From Pomphorhynchus laevis (lineage: Eukaryota > Acanthocephala > Palaeacanthocephala > Echinorhynchida > Pomphorhynchidae), in the NCBI GenBank assembly GCA_012934845.2, contig WNNJ02000834.1, forward strand, positions 32,694-96,693: DNA of 64,000 bases. Direction: 5' to 3'. The notes beneath the pieces are model-generated. The model was not told the origin of the DNA. It did no database searches and saw nothing but the letters and a program-made list of their open reading frames with translations. Positions 1 through 9,088 of this stretch are shown here, piece by piece; the stretch's first letter is position 1; each line of letters starts with the position of its first letter. Made by a program: the position numbers and the translations under genes.

Positions 1-28
1 ACTATCGATTTCGACATGCAATCCTTTT

Positions 29-669
29 ATGGGGTATAATTTGAGATTTTCAATAATCGAAACCGACTCACTAACGTACCCTCACTGCAACGATTGTCAT
101 CTGTGGGGCATTGGTCCACTGGATGTTCTTTACCACATAAGTGCGGCGTGTGTGGTACAACTGCTATACATCCTGAGAAGTGCGAAAGTAAGTCATTTTG
201 CGCAAACTGCGATGGTGAGCACCCCGCATGGTCAAAAAAGTGTAAAATCTTTAAGGCGTACCAAAAGAGACACAGGGGTGTGACAGCAAAACCGACTAGC
301 TTCGTGGAAGCTATCTCGTCTAACAAGAAAGACGATAGGATGCTGGATACGGAAATCCTGAAACTTATTGAAATGCAGCATCAGGCATCAATGATTCAAC
401 TTGAAAAATTGGTCCAAAAATTAATGGGTCAATTAGCGGAATCTTTCAGTTCTCCTCCTTCTGGGAAGACCAACAATATTAGGAAGCCACCAAAATCTAA
501 GAAACGAAACGGGTCAGCGCTGAGCATAGCCGCTCTGAAGCTTGCTCGGAAGAATTCGATCTGGGCTATGGCTAACGAGGGAAATGAAGATATCGCCCGT
601 GGGCAAGCGACTCCATTTGTCGTGACGGGAAGCGGTAAAGGCGACCTTTCCGCCTCTAGTTGCGACTAG
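29..669 (+). pseudogene. A1 ORF1 remnant, zinc-knuckle nucleic-acid-binding protein
   Basis: This is the C-terminal part of a LINE ORF1 protein, which in I/Jockey-type elements coats the element RNA in the cytoplasmic RNP. Two frames cover it, 29-283 and 94-669, so at least one frameshift lies in the knuckle region. Cys/His spacing is recognisable: PHCNDCHLWG for the first knuckle and CANCDGEHPAWSKKC for the third. A lysine-rich tail follows. The stop at 667-669 precedes the ORF2 ATG (704) by 34 nt, similar to the spacing in A2. The 5' part is outside the window. Confidence 0.75.
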
Positions 670-703
670 GTGGAGGGCGTCCCACTTTGGTAAGACTCAC
701 GCA

Positions 704-3130
704 ATGGGAAGTAATCAAGGGCCTTTTTCACTGAATATCCTTCAGTGGAATTCGGGAGGTGCTTCCGCCCTTAACCTTCTATCTGGTAGAGATGCAGATG
801 TTATAGTCCTTCAGGAGACGCGGTCTATCCGTCTCCCCCAGGATATTACTCGATTTATCCCTAAGCACATATACACCCACTTTACTCCTTACATAACCCC
901 CTCACTCCTCTTCATCTCAAGGTCTTTTAACCCTAGTAAAAAGCTCATTAAGATCATCCCTCCTATTAAACTACTCTTGTCCAGCCCTATCTTGTTTAGC
1001 TATATCACTTTGTAAGAACGGTAAGCGTATAAGCATAGCCAATGTCTATATTCGGCCAGGAGAAATTCACAAGAACCGTGACCTGCTGGACCGAATATTA
1101 GGGAGCGGTTATGACATGTTAATTGGTGACTTCAACGACAGAACTGGTCGTTGGATTAATGCAGCACTCCGCAGAGCAAGGATCGACTATCTTATTCATA
1201 AACCACCTTCCCCACCTTTCATTGCTCTACAACAAATTCTCTCCTCGACATATTACTGCTACATAAGATGTGATTGTTGAAACCTATTTGCACCGAGCAG
1301 TCGCGTCAACAACAGACCACCTCTCATGACCTAATTCGCTGGCGGCTAGAGGACGATACGTTGCTTAGAAGAAGGTTTCACTTTGACCCTATTAGAGTAG
1401 CCTTCTTTCAGGCAGCTATCCAACTCTTCCCCAGAATTGGAATTGAGAGTTTGACCGAATTTAATTCCTACCTCTCATCGCAAGCTACCGCGATCCTTTC
1501 GACTACCTATAAAGGTCAAATATACAATCCTACTCCAACAAAGCTCAAGGTCCTAGCTAAAATGTTACACCTTTTCCCAATCTATCTGTTTCCGCCAGAC
1601 ATATTCTCTCGAATGAATATTGGAGCTCTAGATATAGGCTCCAGCTGAGCAGGGATAGGGCAAGCATTGCTCACCAAAACCCTTCTCAGGCTTCCTTCTG
1701 GAAGATATTCAAGAAGGAGAAGTTTGTCTGCTGGAAGGATAGAGCCTTGGTTTGGATTGGTAGCATAGGCCTTGACAAAGTTTTAGAGGAGTCACTTTCC
1801 TTACATAATTATGGAGCCACTCAATCTCCCCAACCAATCCCGCCTTGGTGTGACTTCAGGAGTAGGGACTTATCTGTTACAGATATCCTTAACTCCTGGG
1901 GATCACTCCCGGGCACCTCCAAATCCCACGCGCCACTCTCCACTTGTTTCTGTCAGCTTTTGACATACAGTCAGAGAAAGGAGGTCGCCATCACAATGCT
2001 ATTAGCCTCCCCGTCCGACATAGCGGAACATCAACATCAGCCGTCGAGTTTTTTACCTAAAAAGAGATTAATTACTTGTCCAAAAGATCTGCGGCCCATC
2101 TCGACTCAAAACGCTCTCATATCCATCTACGAGAAAGCGCTTGCGCGTAGAATCCGCGTTCATTTATGTAGGCGTAATTTGATCCCACCGAGTTTTCATG
2201 GGTTTGTCAAAGGGCGCTCGGTCCATTCAGCAATTGGTGAGGTGCATCAGTTTTGTCAGGATAATAGTCATCAGCTTGCTGTGGCTGTTTTTCTTGATTT
2301 TTCAGCTGCATTTGACCGGATCTCCATTCCCTTCGTTATCTCCTCTCTCAGGTCCCACGGGTTGCCTGCGAGAATTGTTAACAGGGTGGATATATTGTTG
2401 TACACCAAGCGGTTCTACTATGAAGACGACCCTGATGCGCGTCAGTTCTACCCTATTACGGGTGTACCTCAAGGATCCCCACTTTCTCCTATCTTATATC
2501 TTGCTGCATCCATTGTACTATTCAAGAATTTTAAACGTGATCAACATCTAGTGGTATATGCTGATGATACCACAGCCTTGTTCTCTAGATGTAGGCGCAA
2601 AGATGTAATCTCTGACATCAGCCGTTTCTTTTTAAGATTAAAAGATCAGTTGCCCCATCCAATCTTATTTTAAACTCCTCTAAATCGCAGGTGGTTGTCT
2701 TTAATGGCGTTCCTGCCACCAAGAAAGAAACTTAAGAGACTAGCAATCTCTGCACTCTCCTCCATTTTGCAGCATCAACCATTCCCCATCTTCACAAGTC
2801 GAGTAAAATATCTGGGGTTTTCCGTTACGGTGAATTGGTCGGCGAAAGCTGACCTGGATATACTTAAACGTATCCTGAAGAAAAATAGGTGGGCTCTGAA
2901 ACGGGCCCAGCATCTGTCATTGAATGGGATAACCCAAGTGCGCCTCTGGGGTACTTGGGCTATCTCGGGATTAGTCTTCTTCTCACAAGGAAGTCTCCCA
3001 GAACAAAGACTAAGGTTTCTCAAGCTCCTCATCTCGAGATTATAAACCATTGTCCGCCTTTTCTGGACTCTTAGGTGTGTGTGAGAGACCCCGAATGGTT
3101 CAGTCAGAGGGCGGCGCGCTGGTGCGGCTG
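704..3130 (+). pseudogene. A1 ORF2 remnant, endonuclease-reverse transcriptase
   Basis: This ORF would nick target DNA and reverse transcribe the element RNA at the nick. The start MGSNQGPFSLNILQWNSGGA corresponds to the A2 start. The endonuclease piece (LQWNSGG, VIVLQETR) runs 704-1015 and continues in other frames to about 1640 (GDFNDRTGRW visible near 1126). The linker and RT lie at 1747-2673 with FLDFSAAFDR, GVPQGSPLSP and YADDT. The C-terminal piece is 2695-3045 and further remnants reach about 3130. At least five frame breaks are visible. The RT core is the best preserved part because it shares a near-identical patch with A2. Confidence 0.85.
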
Positions 3131-3292
3131 AGGGGCTCAGATCCCTCTGGACCTGAGGCCGTGAATATAAGTTGAAGATTCCAAAATACTCGTCGTGAAC
3201 GGCTTCTATTTAAAGTTGTCTTTTGCATGTTTTTGTTTCTTAAGTTTTTATCGGTTATATAGTTATTAATAAAACCTTACTTACTTACTTAG

Positions 3293-4878
3293 TATGTGAA
3301 AAATGACAGCGCTTTCCCTCGTTACTGACAATTGCTAAAAAACTGTCGAACTTTGAAATATTCTTCTTTTTTTCGAAAGTAAATACGCTGCAGTCCATTC
3401 AACTTTTAACAAAGCCTTTAGTTAAATCTTTCGTCGCTATGTTGAATAAAATTGGCTAAAAAGGTGATCCTTGGGGAACCCCTCTATTTATAAATTTATA
3501 ATTGGTGTCAACGCTCTCAATTTTCGCAGATCTAGAGATGATGGACCAATACGTTCTACTTATAATACATTCCGGTAAGCCTATTTTACGAAATTTATCA
3601 ATTACGACATCATGCTGAACGGAATCAAACGCAGCAGTAAAATCCAACGAGTAGATGATTTTATAAAAGTTGTTCTTCCTTAAAGCACGCTGTAGATAAT
3701 TTACTGCATTTGTAGAACTTTTGTTTTTTTTGAAAACCGAAATTATTTACCACGAATGTGTTATTTTCTCTGGTAAAGACAGATATTTTATTTGCTAACG
3801 TCTTCTCATATATCATAAGCAGGCTGTTTGAGATTGTAATTGGGCGCACATCTTTCGGTGAATTGACTTGTGCTTTTTTGGATAGTAAGATAATTTTGCC
3901 TTGACCGAGTTCTTTCCAATTAGATTTTTCCTCCATTAACATACGAGCAGCTATCAATTTCCTATTTACCATATTCAATAATTTAATTGCCGTAGCAGTT
4001 GCCGATAGGTCGTTAGATGAAACTTTAGGAATTCTAGGCCAAGCATTTAGTATATCTGTTATGTCAATGTGTCCCTCTTTACAACCGTGTCTGTCAAATT
4101 CGGTGCACCATTCTAAAGCCCTGTTTGGAGTATCACTGCTTAGATTCTAAGTATGATATTCTGAGACTTTCGTCATAACCTCATTCTCACCTACCTTTTT
4201 AATCCAATTATTGGCTTTCGCTTTCCAATCAGTGAATTGTTCATTCTTAATCGCTTTCCACCAAGGTTTAGAGTAATGACATGAAGATTTTAAAATTAGT
4301 CTTTGTGTTCTTAATGAAAGGAATTTAATTTGACTTTTTATTTCACTAAGTGCATTATTGTCTGTTTCCTTAAATTTCGCATTCCATAATGCTTTCTTTA
4401 ATTTAAATATTTTATTGGTATACTTTAGGACGCGGAACATTCTTATAGAATATTTTGCATTGCGTATGAATCAGGTCCGAAATGTATTTCATACTGGACG
4501 CATGTGTTGTATTTTTATCTAATTCCAGTAGGTGTGAAGTAACATTTAGATTAAATTTTTCTCTCTTTTAAAGTTGGCGCGAATTTATCTTTAAAGATGC
4601 TTATTTCTGACCAGCCCCATATGACCACCATGTGACCATTGTCGTGAGATTCCGTATCAAGATTTTTTAACCACGATATTTGGAAGCGTGGTTTACGAAC
4701 AGACGAAAACGCGAAATCGATGGTGGATTTCTTATTTTTAGAGTTATGAAATGTGTACGCCAAAGGGAGTGTAACCTTCATAATTTCACTTAACATGCTC
4801 TTCGCCTGTTCCGCATTATTGTTATTAAAATCTCCAATGATCCAAGTGGAGTTGTACCCCGCTATTCCCATCAATCTT
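3293..4878 (-). mobile_element. LINE relic G (endonuclease and RT fragments)
   Basis: This is an old minus-strand LINE remnant, distantly similar to family A. Fragments in 5' to 3' order are: endonuclease 4874-4551 (WIIGDFNNNN, then ISWLKNLDTESHDNGHMVV), linker 4440-4147, RT N-terminal part 3978-3661 (VRPITISNSLLMIYEKTLAN, close to LRPISIQNSLVSIYEKALAR in A2), and the RT palm 3647-3456 (DFTAAFDSVQHD, GVPQGSPF). Coding similarity fades by 3300, where the A1 tail begins. Every domain is in a separate frame, so the copy is dead. The 5' end of the endonuclease is missing; at 4879 the sequence turns into a foldback duplication. The clade is not assigned. Confidence 0.75.
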
Positions 4879-5183
4879 TTTTTATAACTCTTCTTTTAGA
4901 TTAGGTATTGAAGTTTTTATAACTCTTCTTTTAGATTAGGTATTGAAGTTTTTATAACTCTTCTTTTAGATTAGGTATTGAAGATTAGGAAAACTTAATT
5001 ACCTAATCTCAAAGAAGAGTTATAAAAAAGGATTGATGGGAATAGCGGGGTACAACCCCACTTGGCTCATTGGAGATTTTAATAACAAGAATGCGGAACA
5101 GGCGAAGAGTATGTTAAGTGAAAATATGAAGGTTACACTCCCTTTGGCGTACACATTTCATAACTCTAAAAATAAGAAAAAAA
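4734..5183. repeat. Inverted duplication of G endonuclease with 35-bp triplicate at its centre
   Basis: About 150 bp of the G endonuclease (4734-4880, minus) recurs as an inverted copy at 5030-5183 (plus), with under ten differences. The same peptide start (MMGIAGYN) can be read outward on both arms. The spacer holds three perfect 35-bp tandem units (4879-4913, 4914-4948, 4949-4983; TTTTTATAACTCTTCTTTTA begins each), then an inverted partial unit at about 5000-5027. The structure could form a long hairpin. It probably arose by template switching or foldback repair. Confidence 0.9.
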
Positions 5184-5346
5184 TTTTTTTTTTTGAAAAA
5201 ATACATATTATTCAAATGAACCACTTACTCCTTTTAATCATTTGGAGTAAGAAAATTAGGTATATATGGCAGCTATATATACTTCGCACAAGCATTATGT
5301 GCAAATTTGCATCCTTTTATGAAGTTAAATTTGTGAAGAAAGAATC
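5184..5346. other. Short AT-rich spacer, no gene seen
   Basis: T- and A-rich sequence between the inverted duplication and the conserved 3' region of P2. No coding similarity was recognised. Confidence 0.5.
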
Positions 5347-5551
5347 AAATCAGCTAACTGAGTCTACGTATTTAATATAATTATAAAATAAACAAAACAT
5401 AATAATGCTAAATCAAAATTTAATAATTAAATATTAAAATTAATAATTGTTTTTAGATTTTCTATAATTTAAATCAAGTTAAAATAAAAAATTGAAATTT
5501 AAAATAAACGTCATTTTTATGAACTGACTAATAAATAACAAACGTTGTATC

Positions 5552-5696
5552 AGAATAAGAATTAGAGGTAATCAGGAGAAACTGCTATGCTATCAGATTT
5601 CGGCCCCTAATTCCTCTACCCAACATAGCAGGGGGGCAAATACGTGTTAAGGACGTATTTCCTCTGATTAAATTTGATTATATAGTATCTTATTCT
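5552..5696 (-). other. Conserved structured RNA motif in P2 3' region
   Basis: This copy of a multi-helix motif is shared with P1 (43764-43904). Pairings, in plus coordinates: 5552-5560 with 5688-5696; 5564-5568 with 5661-5665; hairpin 5638-5645 with 5653-5660 (7-nt loop); 5582-5589 with 5624-5631; 5602-5607 with 5632-5637 (one mismatch). The last two helices interleave, so the fold contains a pseudoknot. Relative to P1 the hairpin carries a compensatory change (5644/5654 is G-C; in P1 it is A-T). Function is unknown; a self-cleaving ribozyme or an RT-recognition structure are both possible. Confidence 0.6.
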
Positions 5697-5709
5697 AATA
5701 CAAAGTATA

Positions 5710-6150
5710 TTATTTATTATTCATCCATAAACATTTTCCGCTAATGATTTTAAATTTATTTTTAATATTATTGTGTTGATTTATATATTTTACTATTTTC
5801 TGTTTGATGGTATTTTTATAGTAACCTAGTTTAAGATATGTATCTATTAAATTATTTAAATGATTTTGAAGAAAGCCAATATCATTACATATTGTTGCAA
5901 TTCTTAAAATTTCATTATTTAATGTATTATATTTTATATTATATGGTATGCTTAAATGCTCATGCAAAAATATGTCATCTTTAGAATATAAATTAAAAGT
6001 AGTTTTAATTGATGTTAATTTGATGTACATATCTAGATATATACTTTCGTTATCATTAATATTGGTTTTATTAAAAATGAGGCTACCTGGATAAATTTGT
6101 TCGCTTATTGAATAAAAATTTTCATAGATAGCAGCTTCTACTGCAAAATC
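5710..6150 (-). pseudogene. P2 C-terminal coding remnant of Penelope-like RT protein
   Basis: The open stretch 5710-6030 aligns along its whole length with the last part of P1 (shared peptide EILRIATICNDIGFLQNHLN). Upstream to about 6150 the similarity continues (ENFYSISEQIYP in P2, NNFYSISEHIYP in P1). This region follows the RT palm in the family and holds a conserved YPxxLxxNKTN-like motif. Without the RT core it cannot act alone. Confidence 0.7.
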
Positions 6151-6200
6151 GCCTTTGTAATCACGAACAGTTACACAGATATGATAAAAATTCTTCTAAA

Positions 6201-6465
6201 TATCACCAAATCCATTGATTCAGTAATATCGTAATCACATCAACGTACTTGAGAATGCTTAAATGTATTTAAGAATGCTTAAATGTATTTTGTAAAATGC
6301 GGTCTTATGAATTACATCAGCGCACTATATTAGAAAGAATGTTTTGAAAACATCTTGGATAATGCGATATCTGAAATTCATTGCATTGAGCGTTATATAT
6401 GTATATATAAATGTATACATAATGCGGAATTTATAGCACACATGGATTGATAGCCTAGTCGATTG
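6201..6465. other. Non-coding spacer
   Basis: AT-rich sequence between P2 and the A2 tail. A short tandem duplication (GAATGCTTAAATGTATTT, near 6254-6290) and a TATATGTATATATA run are the only structure seen. Confidence 0.5.
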
Positions 6466-6596
6466 TAATAATAATAAGACTTTATTAATAAAAATACATA
6501 AATGGAAGTGTCGTTTAACAAGAAGTCCGTTAGAAAAAAAAATAAACAGTCAGTCAACAGAAAAAATAGGTCAACAATTTCTTTGTCTTCTTCCTA

Positions 6597-9056
6597 TTAA
6601 GGCCTCAAATCAATGGGGATCTGAGCCCCCCAACCAATCCAGCACGCCGCTTTCCGATTGAACCACCCGGGGTCTTTCACCTCCCGAAGAATCCAATCGG
6701 TGCGGACGATGTTGGGTAAACGAGAGACGAGGAGCTTAAGAAACCTTAGCCTTTGCTCTGGGGGACGTCCTCTTGAGAAGAAGACTAATCCCGAGATAGC
6801 CCAGGTACCCCAAAGGCGCACCTGGGTTTTCCCATTCAACGACAGATGCTGGGCCCGTTTCAGAGCCCACCTAGCTTTCTTCAGGATACGTTTGAGTCTA
6901 TCCAGGTCGGCTTTCGCCGACCAGTTCACCGAAACGGTGAACCCCAGGTATTTTACTCGACTTGTGAAGACAGGGAGTGGTTCGGATGCAAATATGGAGG
7001 AGAGCGTAGAGAGTGCTAGTCTCTTAAGTTTTTTCTTGGTTGCAGGGGAGCCATGAAAGACAACCACCTGCGATTTAGAGGAGTTTGGAATAAGGTTGGA
7101 TCTAGGCAACTGGTCTTTTAATCTTATAAAGAAGCGGCTGATGTCCGAGACTACGTCTTTGCGCCTACATCTAGAGAACAAGGCTGTGGTATCATCAGCA
7201 TATACCACTAGATGTTGATCACGTTTAAAATTCTTGAATAGTACAATGGATGCAGCAAGATATAAGATAGGAGAAAGTGGGGATCCTTGAGGTACACCCG
7301 TAATAGGGTAGAACTGACGCGCATCAGGGTCGTCTTCATAGTAGAACCGCTTGGTGTACAACAATATCTCCACCCTGTTAACAATTCTCGCAGGCAACCC
7401 GTGGGACCTGAGAGAGGAGATAACGAAGGGAATGGAGATCCGGTCAAATGCAGCTGAAAAATCAAGAAAAACAGCCACAGCAAGCTGATGACTATTATCC
7501 TGACAAAACTGATGCACCTCACCAATTGCTGAATGGACCGAGCGCCCTTTGACAAACCCATGCAAACCAGGTGGGATTAAATTTCGCCTAATCAGATGAT
7601 CGCGGATTCTACGCGCAAGCGCTTTTTCGTAGATCGATACGAGGGAATTTTGAATCGAAATGGGCCGCAGGTCTTTAGGACAAGAGACCGGAAACTTTTT
7701 TGGAATAAAAATTCTCTTGCTAATGTTGATGCCGGCTACATCGGATGGGGTGGCTAATAGCATTGTGATGGCCACCTCCCTTCTTTGATCGGTTGTCAAA
7801 AGCTGACAGACACGAGAAGAGAGTGGAGCGACGGTTTTGGAGGTGCTTGGAAGAGGCCCCCAGGCGTTGAGAATATCTGTGACAGATAAGTCTCTACTCC
7901 TGAAGTCTCCCCAAGGCGGGATTGGTTGCGGAGATTGAGTGGCTCCATAGTTGTGTAAGGCAAGTGACTCTTCTAAAACTTTATCAAGGCCAATTCTACC
8001 GATCCAACCCAAGGCCCTATCCCTCCAACAAGCAAACTTCTCCTTCTTGAAAATCTTCCAAAAGGAAGACTGAGAAGGGTTAAGACGAGCAATGCTCGCC
8101 CTATCCCTACTCAGCTGGAACCAATATCTGGTGCGCCAGTATTCATTCGAGAGAGTCTGTCTGGCGGAAGAAGAGAGATTAGGGAGGTTCAGTAGTTTTG
8201 CTAGAACCTTGAGTTTCGTCGGAGTGGGATTGAAAATGCGACCTTTATAGGTTGTAGAAAGCAATGCGGTAGCTTGCGAAGAGAGGTAGGAATTAAATTC
8301 GGTTAAATTCTCATTACCAATTCGGGGGAAGCGTTGGATAGCAGCTTGGAAGAAAGCCACTCTGATCGGGTCAAAGTGGAATCTTCTCCGAAGCAGCGTA
8401 TCCTCCTCTATCCGCCAGCGAATTAGATCATGAGATGTGGACAGATGCTGTCGCGACTGCTCCGTGCAGAAGGGTTTTAACAACCATCTCTCGTGGAGCA
8501 GTAATAGGTCGAGGAGTGAATTCGTTGATGTGCAATGAAATGTAGGGGACGGTGGTTTGTGAATAAGATAACCGTTCCTGGCTCTGCGGAGAGCAGCATT
8601 AATCCAACGACCAGTTCTGTCGTTGAAGTCACCTAGTACAATGTCATAGCCGCTATCGATAATACCATCCAGAAGGTCACGGTTCTTGTGAATCTCTCCT
8701 GGACGAATGTAGACGTTGGCTAGACTGAGGCGTTTACCGTTCTTAACGAGTGAAACTACTAGACAAGACAGGGCAGGACAAGAGTAATTTAGCAGTAGGG
8801 AGGACCTTAAAGAGCATTTAACTAGGGTCAAGAGTCCTTGAGATGAAGAGGAGTGAGGTGGGGTTATGTACGGAGTATAGTGGGAACAAATTTGCTTTGG
8901 GATAAATCGAGTAATGTCCTGGGGGAGACGGATAGACCGCGTCTCCTGGAGGACTATAACATCTGCGTCTCTACCAGATAAAAGTCTAAGGGCAGAAGCA
9001 CCTCCCGAATTCCACTGAAGAATATTCAGTGAAAAAGGCTCAGGTTTACTCACCAT
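6597..9056 (-). CDS. LINE ORF2: AP-type endonuclease + reverse transcriptase, 819 aa
   Basis: This protein would carry out target-primed reverse transcription: the endonuclease nicks a chromosomal strand and the RT copies the element RNA from the exposed 3' end. N-terminal endonuclease, about residues 10-230: LNILQWNSGG, VIVLQETR, IVLGDFNDRTGRW and STSHDLIRW. Linker 230-430. RT about 440-700: LRPISIQNSLVSIYEKALAR, FLDFSAAFDR, GVPQGSPLSPI, catalytic YADDT and TSRVKYLGF. The C-terminal part is short and has no RNase H. The ATG was chosen because homologous starts occur in A1 and A3. No stop interrupts it, which suggests recent origin or recent correction. The clade is near I/Jockey; this is inferred. 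Confidence 0.93.
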   Translation of the reverse strand: MVSKPEPFSLNILQWNSGGASALRLLSGRDADVIVLQETRSIRLPQDITRFIPKQICSHYTPYITPPHSSSSQGLLTLVKCSLRSSLLLNYSCPALSCLVVSLVKNGKRLSLANVYIRPGEIHKNRDLLDGIIDSGYDIVLGDFNDRTGRWINAALRRARNGYLIHKPPSPTFHCTSTNSLLDLLLLHERWLLKPFCTEQSRQHLSTSHDLIRWRIEEDTLLRRRFHFDPIRVAFFQAAIQRFPRIGNENLTEFNSYLSSQATALLSTTYKGRIFNPTPTKLKVLAKLLNLPNLSSSARQTLSNEYWRTRYWFQLSRDRASIARLNPSQSSFWKIFKKEKFACWRDRALGWIGRIGLDKVLEESLALHNYGATQSPQPIPPWGDFRSRDLSVTDILNAWGPLPSTSKTVAPLSSRVCQLLTTDQRREVAITMLLATPSDVAGINISKRIFIPKKFPVSCPKDLRPISIQNSLVSIYEKALARRIRDHLIRRNLIPPGLHGFVKGRSVHSAIGEVHQFCQDNSHQLAVAVFLDFSAAFDRISIPFVISSLRSHGLPARIVNRVEILLYTKRFYYEDDPDARQFYPITGVPQGSPLSPILYLAASIVLFKNFKRDQHLVVYADDTTALFSRCRRKDVVSDISRFFIRLKDQLPRSNLIPNSSKSQVVVFHGSPATKKKLKRLALSTLSSIFASEPLPVFTSRVKYLGFTVSVNWSAKADLDRLKRILKKARWALKRAQHLSLNGKTQVRLWGTWAISGLVFFSRGRPPEQRLRFLKLLVSRLPNIVRTDWILREVKDPGWFNRKAACWIGWGAQIPIDLRP

Positions 9057-9088
9057 TGGGCTAAATTAGTTGGAAGGGGGATGCCAAC

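Larger units (their letters stand above)
1..3292 (+). mobile_element. LINE family A, copy A1 (5' end outside window)
   Basis: Non-LTR retrotransposon of the I/Jockey type. The window opens inside ORF1; ORF2 follows, then a short 3' UTR with AATAAAA directly before a (CTTA)4 tail at 3276-3291. Both ORFs are broken by several frameshifts and small deletions. The sequence matches copies A2-A5 throughout. Between 2197 and 2603 it is almost identical to the inverted copy A2, but it is clearly diverged on either side. The tail abuts LINE relic G directly, so A1 probably inserted into G. The clade assignment rests on ORF1 zinc knuckles and the endonuclease/RT motifs and is only approximate. Confidence 0.9.
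5347..6200 (-). mobile_element. Penelope-like retroelement copy P2 (3' part only)
   Basis: This is a 3' fragment of the same element as P1 at 43.5-45.4 kb. It keeps the C-terminal coding part and a conserved non-coding 3' region. Homology to P1 starts near 5347 (CAGCTAACTGAGTCTACG) and ends near 6200. The RT core is absent. Penelope-like assignment is by similarity of the C-terminal region to a widespread animal RT family with RYIDD and PKLHK motifs; I did not see a GIY-YIG endonuclease. Confidence 0.75.

Noticed and set aside
6658-7056. Open frame on the strand opposite A2 ORF2
   Set aside because: Shadow of the RT coding frame; the same antisense opening recurs in A1. No independent evidence for a protein.
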